From Aquilaria yunnanensis (Eukaryota; Streptophyta; Magnoliopsida; Malvales; Thymelaeaceae): a stretch of DNA of 64,000 nt. The DNA is taken from positions 107,212,893-107,276,892 of the forward strand of contig CM077594.1 in assembly GCA_039654915.1 (NCBI GenBank), in the 5' to 3' direction. Position numbers and translations under genes: made by a program. Of this stretch, positions 51,229-60,839 are shown piece after piece (position 1 is the stretch's first letter; the number at the start of each line of letters is the position of its first letter). The notes under the pieces are model-generated. The model was not told the origin of the DNA and did no database searches. It saw only the letters and a program-made list of their open reading frames with translations.

Positions 51229-54066
51229 TGTGGCAACGTGCGGGGTTTTCTGGAGTCGCCACCAATTGGTTTTCGCTCAGGTCGATTGGATACATTAAAA
51301 ATATGGTCTGTGAGAGTTCGGGGGTTCGGGAGTACGGTTACGTTAAAACAACTTTGTTAAAACGCCAAAAAATTGGTACCTTAGTTGATTTCCATTTTTG
51401 TTTTGCTTGCTTTTAAATGACTTTAGTTAATTTTCAAACTAGAAAATTTAACTGAATTAGTCGGATGTGGATTAATATGGTATTTACAATTTTTGGTAAT
51501 TAATTTGTATAATTTTTTTAATAAATTTGATATTTCCGAACTATGGACTCTACTGAGTCACCCGGACACGGAATTTGATGAAATTTTAATTAAATATTTT
51601 AATCCATATCATAATTTTTACCAAATTATCAGAATATGGATTTTTATCCTGATACTTAATTTTATTTCATTTAAAATTTTATTTTTCTTCTCCAAGCCAT
51701 AAATCCTATCAGATCACCCGGTCATGGAATTTGATGAAATTTTAGTTAATTATTAAATATTTTAATTAATTAATAATCCATATCATAAATTCTACCGAAT
51801 TATCAGAATATGGATTTTATCCTGATATTTAGTTTTATTCATTTAAAACTTTTATTTTTTTTTCTCCAAGTCATGAATCCTATTGGATCACCCAGACATG
51901 GATTTTAATTTAATTTTTTGTTTATTTAATTAATTATTAATTTTAATCATAATTTTTAATATTTTTTAATATTTTATTATCATTTTTCTATTTTTCTTAA
52001 ATTTTTAATTATTATTATTATTTTAATCTAATCCATAAAATTTAAAGATATATTGAAAAAGAATTGATTTTTATTTTTTGGAATTATTTAATTATGCTTG
52101 TTTAATAATTTTAATAAAAAGGAAATAAATGGTTAACTTTTTGAAGAAATAAATAAAAAATAAAAAAAAATATATGTGTTCCAAAATAGTAGAGGATGCG
52201 GGCTTTGTAATAAAAATGGATTCTTGATTAGTCCTAAAAATAAAGTTAATTATTTCACATAAAAAAAAAAATTCTTCTTTTATTTTGTTATTATTTTATT
52301 TTTTTATAGCCGAAAGTGAAATAAGTTTGACCATCTATATAAAAAATACATAAACTAAATAAAGGACAAATAAATAAATAAAAAATAAAGTGGGGCTTTT
52401 TGGCCATCCACTTAAAAAAAAATTCACAAATTAAATAACATATGCAAATAAATAAATAAATAAACAAATAAAAGCACATAAAGTAAATAAACGAAAGTTA
52501 AAGGATAATAAATAAATAAATAAAAATAACGTGGGGCTTTTTGGCCATTCACTTAAAAAATTAAATAAATAGGAGGTATAACCTTCCATGAATAATAATA
52601 ATAATAATAATAATAAAAGTTAGTTGTTAGTAATTAGTTCTGCAAAAATTAAAAGGTTAGTGACTTATAATAATAATAATAATAATAAAAGTTAGTTGTT
52701 AGTAATTAGTCGTTAATAATAATAACAATAAATAATGAATAAACAAGTAAATATAAAAGAGTTAGTAATTAGTTTTCTGCAAGGATAAAAGAAAGGTTAG
52801 TGACCAAAGAGAAAGAAAATGAAAAGATGAAGGACTAAAATAGAATTTGACCCTAGGAAAACAAAATTGTAATTCTGTCACAGGAACACGACGAACTTGG
52901 CGCCGGCAGCGTGCAGGGGCGAGGTGGACGGCGGCCAGGCGAGCAGGCGACGACGGTGGCAGCGTACCGGGAGGGCGACGGCGACGGTGAGTAGAGGGAG
53001 GAGGAGGAGGAGGAGGAGGGCCGGAGGGAAAGGCGCGACGGGCGAAGGGGGGGATGCGGCGGGGCAGAGGAAGGGAGAGGAGGAAAGAAGGCGAGCCGAA
53101 AGGGAAATGGCGACGGCGTCGGGCAAGGGAGAAGAAAAAAAAAAAAAGGAAGACGACGACAAGCGGAGGGGGATGACGTGTCGACGGCGAAGGTGGACGG
53201 GATAACGGCGGGGAACGGCGAAAGAAACGGAAGTGGGAACGGGGGTTAAACGGGCAGAGAGAGAATTCTGGTTTTCTGGGAAGAAGAAGGAGAGGCCAGG
53301 GACTAAACTACAGTTTTTATTTTTTTTTAAAACGGAGCTCTAATCTTGATTTCTTTTTTTTTTCCCTCTTCTTTACAGAATTCCTTATTTATAGCAGAAG
53401 GAGTGCTGGACTGTTCATAATTAAAAAATAATTAAAATCAAACTTATCTCTTAATTTGGTAAAATGACAGTTTCAGTCCTTTCCGTCTCTTTTGACTTTC
53501 GGGATATTCCTAAAACTTCTGATTGAGACAATTTTATCTTTTTCTGTCAATTTGGGCCAGAACCGTCGGTCTGGCCCAAAATTGATGTGATAAACTACCA
53601 AATGCTCCTGGAACTTTCATATTTTGTCAAATTTTTCCAAAACTTCTTAATTTTGTCATTTTTACCCCAAACTTTTCAATTTTTTTTGTTTGTTTGTTTT
53701 TTTTTTAGTTTTCTTTTGTAATTCCTACATACATACATACACACATATATTATTTTTAACTAAACCCCTATAAAACAAAATATATTTTAAACTAATTAAT
53801 TAAAATTTTTTAGTAATAATAATTAATTAGTTAATAATAATAATTTTTTAATTTTTTTTTTTGAATTTTAATTTCTTTGGATATACACACATAGATATTA
53901 ACTTAACAAAATGCCCCTTCCCCAAAACTATTTAATTTAATTCTCTCTTTGTATAATTAATTAATAATAATTTTTATATAATTATTATTTTTTTAATTTT
54001 TAATTAATTTTTTTTAATTATTATTTTTTTAAAAAAGAAGGGGTCGGACGAAATTGGGTGTCAACA
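51229..54066 (-). mobile_element. 2.8-kb solo LTR, gypsy-type
   Basis: Starts TGTGGCAACG and ends GGTGTCAACA on the plus strand; flanks are GTCAT (51224-51228) and GTGAT (54067-54071), a one-mismatch 5-bp duplication. The first ~170 bases and the last ~25 bases match the small LTR at 19486-19639 in reverse, and much of the right half matches the LTR at 54481-55297. The interior includes duplicated GTGGGGCTTTTTGGCCAT blocks, ATA microsatellites (52588-52616, 52668-52688) and a GC-rich block (52890-53230) whose arginine- and proline-rich frames are compositional artefacts. No internal coding region is present, hence a solo LTR. Confidence 0.75.
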
Positions 54067-54071
54067 GTGAT

Positions 54072-54480
54072 CTATTTTTTTTCTAAAGACAAGTTTGTTG
54101 GTATATATTACACAACATGACTGGTTTGGCAGTGGACTGTGGTTCGCCATTTCATTGATGTTGATTTGACTAAGCCTAAAGAAAATGACATGAAGTTTGT
54201 AATGGAGATAAGTAATATCTGACTACATGGATTAGGGGATTTGTATTGATTTTTTGTTTTATTTTTGTGTTTTTATTTTTGTTAGCACATGTTCAAATGT
54301 TACGCTTGGATGTAATGTGTTAGTCCAACTGTGTGTTGGTTTGTGTTATTGTGTTGTTACATCTAGTTAGTTTGTTGGTTTGTTATTTTGGTCTATCTGT
54401 TTATATCTATATGTATGAATATTAAAATTACCAAAATTATTCATGGAAGTTTTTTTTTCCTAGTATAGTTTCATTAGGAC
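54072..54480. other. Short host segment between two LTRs
   Basis: About 400 bases of unassigned AT-rich DNA separating the solo LTR from the 3' LTR of the next element. Confidence 0.5.
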
Positions 54481-55297
54481 TGTGGCAACGCCGGGTTTTC
54501 TGGAGTCGCCACCAATCAGTTTTTTTCTTAGGTCGATTGGTCACCTTAAAATTGGTCTGCGAGAGTTCGGGGATCGGGAGTACGGTTACGCTAAAACAAT
54601 ATTGTTATAGCGCCCAAAATTGGCACCTTAGTTGATTTTAATTTTGTTTTACTTTGCTTTTAAATAATTTTCAGTTAATTTAGAGATTTTAACTGAATTA
54701 GTCGAAATGTGGATTTTTAAGTTAATTTGTATAAAATTTTATACTTCCGAACCATGGACTCTGCCGAGTCATTTGGACACGGAAGATTTTGATTCCGAAC
54801 CATGGAAGTTTGGCTGAACTGTTGATGGATAAATTAATAAAAAATTTCAAACTTATCTTTTAAATTGGTAAAATGACAATTTTAGTCCTTTACGTCTCTC
54901 AGTCTCTGGATAAGTTCCTGAAGCTTCTGATTTTGACAATTTTGTCGTTTTCTGTTAATTTGCGCCAGAAACGTCGGCAGGCCCAAAATTTTATGTGACA
55001 AACTACCAAATGCTCCTGGAACTTTCAGAATTTGTCAATTTTTCCCGAAACTTTTTAATGTTGTCATTTTTACCTCAAACTTTTAAATTTTGCCATTTTT
55101 TTGGAGTTTTCTTTTTTTCTTTCAAATACACACATATATCATTTTAAATCAAATCTTCACAAAAAAAAATGTATTTTAAACTAATTAAAATTTTTAGTAA
55201 TAATAATAATAATAATAATAATAATTTTTTTTATTTAATTTCTTTTATTTAATTTCTTTTAAAATTTTTTATGGTCGGACGAAATTGGGTGTCAACA
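54481..55297 (-). repeat. 3' LTR of the cargo-bearing element
   Basis: 817 bp, starting TGTGGCAACG and ending GGTGTCAACA on plus. It matches the first ~360 and last ~450 bases of the 2.8-kb solo LTR, so about 2 kb of LTR middle is missing. The base 3' on plus (55298) starts a polypurine tract in reverse rather than a target duplication, which identifies this as the 3' LTR of a minus-strand element. Confidence 0.75.
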
Positions 55298-55310
55298 GCT
55301 GCCCCCCTTT
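55298..55310 (-). other. Polypurine tract
   Basis: On the minus strand AAAGGGGGGCAGC directly precedes the LTR start TGTTGACACC, as expected for the plus-strand primer of an LTR retroelement. Confidence 0.75.
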
Positions 55311-55439
55311 GCATGCTTCATGAGACATGATGTATGCAAAGTCGTTACCAAATTTCGTCCGGCTTAGCTAGGCATTGAAAACCTTTTCGCCGCCTAAATC
55401 CTGAGGTTAAGGAACTCTCCTTAGAACCCCGGCGATAGG

Positions 55440-55975
55440 AGCTCTCCTATCGTTGAAGGAAAATTGATTGTTTCTGAGGCAAAGGTTCTATCCTTAAAAC
55501 CTCGGATTGATTGATTGATTTCGAAGCAAAGGTTCCATCCTTAAAACCTCGAATTGATTGATTGATTTCGAGGCAAAGGTTCCATCCTTAAAACCTTGAA
55601 TTGATTGATTGATTTCGAGGCAAAGGTTCCATCCCTAAAACCTCGGATTGATTGATTGATGTCGAGGTAAAGGTTCCATCCTTAAAGCCTCGAATTGATT
55701 GATTGATGTCGAGACAAATGTTCCATCCTTAAAACCTCGGATTGATTGATTGATGTAGAGGTAAAGGTTCCATCCTTAAAACCTCGAATTGATTGGTTGA
55801 TTTCGAGGCAAAGGTTCCATCCTTAAAACCTCAGATTGATTGATTGATTTCGAGGCAAAAGTTTCATCCTTAAAACCTCAGATTGATTGGTTGATTTCGA
55901 GGCAAAGGTTCCATCCTTAAAACCTCGGATTGATTGATTGATTTTGAGGCAAAGGTTCCATCCTTAAAACCTCGA
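55440..55975. repeat. 47-bp tandem repeat array
   Basis: About eleven copies of a 47-bp unit containing TTCGAGGCAAAGGTTCCATC followed by CTTAAAACCTCGRATTGATT. Units differ by occasional substitutions. This array runs into the 51-bp array to the right. Confidence 0.9.
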
Positions 55976-56716
55976 TGATGAAAATTGATTATTTTCGAGG
56001 CAAAGGTTCCATCCTTAAAACCCCGATGATGAAATTTGATTATTTTCGAGGCAAAGGTTCCATCCTTAAAACCTCGGATTGATGAAAATTGATTGTTTTT
56101 GAGGCAAAGGTTCCATCCTTAAAACCCCGATGATGAAAATTGATTATTTTCGAGGCAAAGGTTCCATCCTTAAAACCCCGATGATGAAAATTGATTCTTT
56201 TCGAGGCAAAGGTTCCATCCTTAAAACCCCGATGATGAAAATTGATTGTTTTCGAGGCAAAGGTTCCATCCTTAAAACCCCGATGATGAAAATTGATTGT
56301 TTTCGAGGCAAAGGTTCCATCCTTAAAACCCCGATGATGAAAATTGATTGTTTTCGAGGCAAAGGTTCCATCCTTAAAACCCCGATGATGAAAATTGATT
56401 ATTTTCGAGGCAAAGGTTCCATCCTTAAAACCCCGATGATGAAAATTGATTATTTTCGAGGCAAAGGTTCCATCCTTAAAACCCCGATGATGAAAATTGA
56501 TTATTTTCGAGGCAAAGGTTCCATCCTTAAAACCTTAGATTGATGAAAATTGATTATTTTCAAGGCAAAGGTTCCATCCTTAAAACCCCGATGATGAAAA
56601 TTGATTATTTTCGAGGCAAAGGTTCCATCCTTAAAACCCCGATGATGAAAATTGATTCTTTTCGAGGCAAAGGTTCCATCCTTAAAACCCCGATGATGAA
56701 AATTGATTTTGAGGCT
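55976..56716. repeat. 51-bp tandem repeat array
   Basis: About fourteen copies of a 51-bp variant of the same unit (CCCCGATGATGAAAATTGAT then TATTTTCGAGGCAAAGGTTC). Because 51 is a multiple of three, frames stay open on both strands and give a repetitive 17-residue peptide; I treat that as an artefact. Confidence 0.92.
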
Positions 56717-57256
56717 AAAGAGCTTTCCTTAGGACCTCGAGCGAAATTTATATGAAAGCAATTGAAATTGGAATAATTTTCTTCGAAAGTGTGAATTTTC
56801 ATAATAGGTGAGTGCAAAAATTTAAACTTCGATAAGATGAGTGAATCTTGATGTTGACAATAACACTGACAAATTATGTAAAGGGAACGGATGTTTGGAA
56901 TCAATATCCAAGGTTCATCTAATATTTTCTTCAGTAAATATAGATTCCCTTGTGAGATATGTCATCCAAATAAGGTTAAAGCTTAACTACCCCAAAATGT
57001 TATGCCTAGTAGACCTAATAGGATGCGTCTCAAGAGTAATAAAAATTACTCTTTACTCAGCCATTCCAACCTAAAAGCATTGTCCCATGGTTTTAATATC
57101 AGCATGGACGAAACTATCTTATAAGATAACGAAATTCCCTGAAAATAAAAACTGAAATACGAAAGAAAATGCTGATAATTAAAACTAAAGGACAAGAAAA
57201 ACGGATCAGATCGCTTCTTTCTTCCACAATACTTCAACAGGGTGAGTAGAGGACCA
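56717..57256. other. Unassigned DNA between the tandem array and the LOG-like gene
   Basis: No supported gene. On the minus strand this is the region downstream of the LOG-like stop codon and would hold its 3' untranslated sequence. Confidence 0.4.
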
Positions 57257-57886
57257 TTATGGGAGTGAACTGGTCGGGAAAAACTGTCGTGTCCAGTCTA
57301 TCTGAATCATTGCTGGATCTGGTTCAGGAACAAAAGCTTGTATTTTATCTAGCAATTCTTCAGCAGTTGTTGCGGATATTATGATTCGCCGTGCCACTCT
57401 TGATATGAAATTCTTCTGCATAGCATAATCCATAAAAGCTATCAGACCTGTAAAGAAATTGTTAACATTTAAAAGCCCAATGGATTTCTTATGCAAATTA
57501 AGTTGGGCCATGGAAGCAATTTGAAAGACTTCTCCCAATGTGCCAAAATCACCTGGTAGAGCGATAAAAGCATCAGCATTTAAAAGCATTTGTAACACAC
57601 GCTCTTGCAGATTTTTTACCACTAGCTCCTCTCCGATCGTGCCCCCAGAAATAAACTTCAAAGGTCCTGGGATAATGCCTAGAACTTGACTTCCTCCTAA
57701 AGATGCTGCTGATGCTACGCCTCCCATTAATCCGACACTACCTCCTCCATAAACTAAATGTATTTTACGCTCAGCTAATACTCTACCCAAATGGTTGGCT
57801 GCCTTTAAATATTCTTCATCTTTTCCAGGAAAAGCCCCAGAAAATACACAAATACTTCGGGATTTACGAGTTGAGGTTTTCTCCAT
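57257..57886 (-). CDS. Intronless LOG-like cytokinin riboside 5'-monophosphate phosphoribohydrolase
   Basis: Family enzymes release active cytokinin bases from their ribotides in the cytosol. The 209-residue protein has SICVFSG (11-17), YGGGSVGLMGG (46-56), Arg96 at the position of the conserved active-site arginine, the catalytic-loop equivalent PGDFGTLGE (111-119) and SIGLLNV (135-141). The family signature is PGGxGTxxE: the glutamate (Glu119) is kept, but the third position is Asp instead of Gly, so activity is uncertain. Plant LOG genes normally have several introns; this copy has none, which points to a retrocopy. An upstream in-frame ATG at 57973 would add 29 residues, but that stretch contains the TATA box, so the start at 57886 is chosen. 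It lies in the sense direction of the surrounding retroelement, with a promoter module shared with the neighbouring ORFs. Confidence 0.85.
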   Translation of the reverse strand: MEKTSTRKSRSICVFSGAFPGKDEEYLKAANHLGRVLAERKIHLVYGGGSVGLMGGVASAASLGGSQVLGIIPGPLKFISGGTIGEELVVKNLQERVLQMLLNADAFIALPGDFGTLGEVFQIASMAQLNLHKKSIGLLNVNNFFTGLIAFMDYAMQKNFISRVARRIIISATTAEELLDKIQAFVPEPDPAMIQIDWTRQFFPTSSLP

Positions 57887-57916
57887 TCCTATCCTTACTC
57901 TTGTGAGAAAAGAGGA

Positions 57917-57926
57917 TATATTTATA
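57917..57926 (-). promoter_or_regulatory. TATA box of the LOG-like gene
   Basis: CTCTATAAATATATCC on the minus strand, about 35 bases before the ATG at 57886, gives a very short leader. The preceding ~60 bases (with GGCAATAATGTATCC and TTATCTCTTCATC) are homologous to the same region before the cysteine-motif ORFs. Confidence 0.7.
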
Positions 57927-57964
57927 GAGATGAAGAGATAAGGCAATAATTTTATTTTCAAGAA

Positions 57965-58510
57965 TGGATACATTATTGCCAGCTATTCACAGTAGTCACG
58001 AGTATGACTCTGGTCAGGTATGGGTACACTATCGTTAAAAGAGGAGGAAAATTTTCAAAATAGCTGCTAGCATGTACAGTAGTCACTACTGTAGCTTACG
58101 TCAGGAGTAGGTACGTGATTGTTGGAAGAAAAGGAAAATTTCAAAAGTGGCAGCTATATACAGTAGTCCGTGTCAGGAGTGGGTACATTATTGCTAAAGG
58201 GGAGGAAAATTTCAAAAGCGACAGCTAGCACGTACAGTATCGTGACTATGGCTCATGTCAGGAGTGGATACATTATCGCCGAAAGGGGAGGAAAATTTCA
58301 AAAGCGACAGCTAGCACGTACAGTAATCGTGACTTTGGTTCATGTCAGGAATGGATACATTATCGCCGAAAGGGGAGGAAAATTTCAAAAGCGACAGCTA
58401 GCACGTACAGTAATCGTGACTTTGGTTCATGTCAGGAGTGGATACATTATTACCAAAAGGGGATGAAAATTTCAAAAGCGACAGGTAGCACGTACAGTAA
58501 TCGTGACTTT
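57965..58510 (-). repeat. ~87-bp tandem repeats upstream of the LOG-like gene
   Basis: Six to seven copies of a unit containing GGAGTGGATACATTATCGCC, GGAGGAAAATTTCAAAAGCG and ACAGCTAGCACGTACAGTA; the three rightmost units are nearly identical at 87 bp, the left ones more diverged. The unit is recognisably the distal promoter segment found once upstream of each cysteine-motif ORF (59200-59290 and 60050-60130), here amplified. Confidence 0.85.
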
Positions 58511-58559
58511 GATCCTCGTCTTCCACTGGCTTTGCGTCCAGTAATGGCTTCAATACTTT

Positions 58560-59107
58560 CTATGAATCGGTGATTTGCATCTCATCTAGCTTTCTCACAA
58601 ACTGGCAATCAGGGTCGTTTAAGGTCAGATTCCCAAGACTGTAACGTTCTCGTTCTTTTTGGAGAATTATCCATAATCCAACAACCTCAAATGGCACTAT
58701 CCGCAAGAATGCGCTTCAAGAACCTCTCGGATATCTTCCAGAGATTCCTTACGCAAGCCATTCTTGATGAATTTTATTCTATCTTCACGATTTCTGGTAA
58801 TCACTCCTGGAGAACGACATTTAGCACCGCAAATCCACCATCCACAATTGTGACAGACGCCTAGCCTCTTTGCTCTTCTCTTTTTGGCATAAGCGCTTTT
58901 ACCAAAGCCGGGCATACGGGGAAAGAACGCATCTGGAACTTCACCAGCCGAACGAACTTTAGCTTCGATTAGCCATCGCACATTATCAGGAATGCCTTTG
59001 TGCATAAATAGTCGGAATCGTTCACATCTAGCTTGATAAATCTTTTTAAGAACATTTATTGGGAAGGAAGGAAAATACTTTCGTAGGGCGGAAAGAGAAG
59101 ACTCTAT
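58560..59107 (-). pseudogene. Cysteine-motif ORF, copy 1, decayed
   Basis: Paralogue of the two intact 182-codon ORFs to the right. The position of their ATG is ATA here (59105-59107), and after the conserved HSCG the frame hits a stop at 58697-58699 owing to an apparent 1-base deletion; the homologous C-terminal region continues in another frame to 58560. The basic stretch and all four cysteines (VCHNCGWWICGAKC) remain. Both lesions make it a probable pseudogene. See copy 3 for the family discussion. Confidence 0.75.
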
Positions 59108-59164
59108 TGATGAAGGAGGCAAAGAAAGAAATTAGTGATTGTAGGAAACGATAATAACTAACAC

Positions 59165-59174
59165 ATATTTATAG
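59165..59174 (-). promoter_or_regulatory. TATA box of cysteine-motif copy 1
   Basis: CACTATAAATATGTG on the minus strand, preceded by GACAATAATGTAC and TTATCCCTTTCATC, as in the LOG-like promoter. Confidence 0.6.
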
Positions 59175-59323
59175 TGATGAAAGGGATAATGCGTTAATTA
59201 CACTTACAGAAGCAAGTACATTATTGTCAAAAGAAAAGACAAATGACAGCTTATATGTATAGCAATCATGACTGTGGCTCTCATCTTCCACTGATTTATA
59301 TCTAGTAATGGCTTCAATGCCTT

Positions 59324-59872
59324 CTATGAGTCGAGGACTTGCTTCCCATCCAGTTTTCTTACAAGCTGGCAGACAGGGTCGTTTACAGTCACATTCCCAA
59401 GACTGTAACGGTCTCGTTCTTTATGGTAAGTCCTCCACAATTTGATAATTTGACCTTGCACTTTTCCACAAGAATGCGTTTTAAGAGTCTCTCGGATATC
59501 TTCCAGAGATTCCTTACGCAGGCCATTCTTAATGAATTTTCTTTTATCTTCACGATTTATGGAGATGTATCCTAAAGAGCGACATTTAGTAATACAATTC
59601 CATCGCCCACATTTATAACACACGCCTAGTCTCTTTGCTCTTCGCCTTTTGGCATAACGGCTTTTACCTAAACCGGGCATGTGGGGCATAAATGAATCTG
59701 GAACTTCACCTGCCAAACGGACCTTAGCTTCAATTATCCACTGCACATTATCGGGAATGCCTTTGCGTGTAAAAACTCTGATTCTTTCACATCTAGCAAG
59801 GTAGATCTTTTTAAGGACTTTCATTGGAAGGGAAGGAAAGTATTTTCGCAGTGCAGAAAGAGTAGAATCCAT
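59324..59872 (-). CDS. Cysteine-motif protein, copy 2 (viral nucleic-acid-binding-protein-like)
   Basis: Intact 182-residue ORF. It matches copy 3 without gaps at roughly 70% identity by eye. It contains GKSRYAKRRRAKRLG (69-83), a C-X2-C-X4-C-X3-C cluster (Cys85, 88, 93, 97) and a conserved C-terminus with RYSLGN (155-160). The arrangement of a small GKS-type stretch, an arginine/lysine run and an immediately following cysteine cluster is that of the cysteine-rich nucleic-acid-binding proteins of betaflexiviruses, though cysteine spacing need not be identical. Function as nucleic-acid binder is inferred. The start codon is the first ATG and is shared with copy 3. Confidence 0.7.
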   Translation of the reverse strand: MDSTLSALRKYFPSLPMKVLKKIYLARCERIRVFTRKGIPDNVQWIIEAKVRLAGEVPDSFMPHMPGLGKSRYAKRRRAKRLGVCYKCGRWNCITKCRSLGYISINREDKRKFIKNGLRKESLEDIRETLKTHSCGKVQGQIIKLWRTYHKERDRYSLGNVTVNDPVCQLVRKLDGKQVLDS

Positions 59873-59992
59873 TGATGAGAGAAGAATTTGAGAAAAGAGG
59901 GAAATGAATCAGTTATTGTAGGAGACTGGAATAACCGACTTTAGAAGTCACGAGGTATCTTATCCGCTGCTTAATCAGAAGGAAGAACACGC

Positions 59993-60000
59993 ATTTATAG
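59993..60000 (-). promoter_or_regulatory. TATA box of cysteine-motif copy 2
   Basis: CACTATAAATGCG on the minus strand about 120 bases before the ATG at 59872. Upstream lie the same TTATCCCTTTTCATC and CTTGACAGATGTAC segments seen at copy 1. The longer leader contains a GTGACTTCTAAAGTCGGTT segment also present in copy 3. Confidence 0.6.
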
Positions 60001-60161
60001 TGATGAAAAGGGATAACGTGTCGATTACACTTAGGGGAGCATGTACATCTGTCAAGAGAAAATGCAAACTTTTCCAAATATAACAAACTGTATGTACAGT
60101 AATTGTGACTGTGACTCACATCTTCCACTGGCTTTACATCTAGTAACGGCATTAACGGCTT

Positions 60162-60710
60162 CTATGAGTCGAGGATTTGCTTCACATCCAGTTTTCTTAC
60201 AAGCTGGCAAACAGGGTCATTTACAGTCAGATTCCCGAGACTGTAACGGTTTCGTTCTTCATGAAAAATGCTCCATAAACCAAGAAGTTCACGTTGCACG
60301 GATCCACAAGAATGCGTCTCAAGAGTCAATTGGATATCATCCAACGAGTCTTTACTCAGGCCATTCTTAATGAATCGTATTTTATCTTCTCGATTATCTG
60401 AGATCATCCCTAAAGAACGACATTTAGTATTACAAGTCCACCGTCCACATTTATGGCAGACTTGTAACCTTTTCGCTCTTCGCTTTTTGGCATAAGAGCT
60501 TTTGCCTATACCAGGCATGTGAGACACAAATGCCTCTGGGATTTCACCTGCCAGACGAACCTTGGCTTTGATTAACCACCGCACATCTTCAGGGATTCCT
60601 TTGTGCATCAGAACTCTTAATCGTTCACAGCGAACTTGGTAGATCTTTTTGAGAATGTTCATTGGGAGAGAAGGAAAATATTTTCGTAAGACAGAAAGAG
60701 TAGGATCCAT
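60162..60710 (-). CDS. Cysteine-motif protein, copy 3 (viral nucleic-acid-binding-protein-like)
   Basis: Intact 182-residue ORF, first of the array in transcription order. The N-terminus is a helical-looking segment (LRKYFPSLPMNILKKIY). It is followed by GKSSYAKKRRAKRL (69-82), the cluster Cys85-X2-Cys88-X4-Cys93-X3-Cys97, FIKNGL (113-118), HSCG (133-136) and RYSLGN (155-160). The central region resembles the cysteine-rich nucleic-acid-binding proteins of plant betaflexiviruses, several of which are reported as silencing suppressors or nuclear transcription regulators. The long flanking regions are not familiar to me. If the link is real this is an endogenised viral gene that has been duplicated; otherwise it is a plant or retroelement zinc-binding family I do not know. 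No TATAAAT box is seen upstream of this copy. Confidence 0.7.
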   Translation of the reverse strand: MDPTLSVLRKYFPSLPMNILKKIYQVRCERLRVLMHKGIPEDVRWLIKAKVRLAGEIPEAFVSHMPGIGKSSYAKKRRAKRLQVCHKCGRWTCNTKCRSLGMISDNREDKIRFIKNGLSKDSLDDIQLTLETHSCGSVQRELLGLWSIFHEERNRYSLGNLTVNDPVCQLVRKLDVKQILDS

Positions 60711-60839
60711 TTTCTAGAGGGAAGTAAAAGACAGAAGAGAGGAAAGAATCAGTTATTATGGGCAACTGAGAGAACCGACTTGAGAGTCACGGAGTACCGT
60801 ATCCGCCGTTTAACCGGAAAAGTGGATCCTACTTTATTT

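Noticed and set aside
52878..53205. Arginine-rich and proline-rich ORFs of about 95-102 residues on opposite strands
   Set aside because: They arise from a GC-rich, purine-biased block inside a solo LTR; low complexity and no homology pattern.
56130..56543. 137-residue repetitive ORF (and its antisense partner)
   Set aside because: It is the 51-bp tandem repeat read through; a unit length divisible by three keeps every frame open. No start context or domain.
55440..56716. CRISPR-like regular repeats
   Set aside because: Units abut with no unique spacers, and the DNA is eukaryotic; it is an ordinary tandem array.
57887..57973. 29-residue N-terminal extension of the LOG-like protein
   Set aside because: The extension is encoded by the TATA-box region shared with neighbouring promoters, so it is unlikely to be transcribed as coding sequence.
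58170..58466. 98-residue plus-strand ORF
   Set aside because: It is the 87-bp (29-codon) promoter repeat read through on the opposite strand to the genes.
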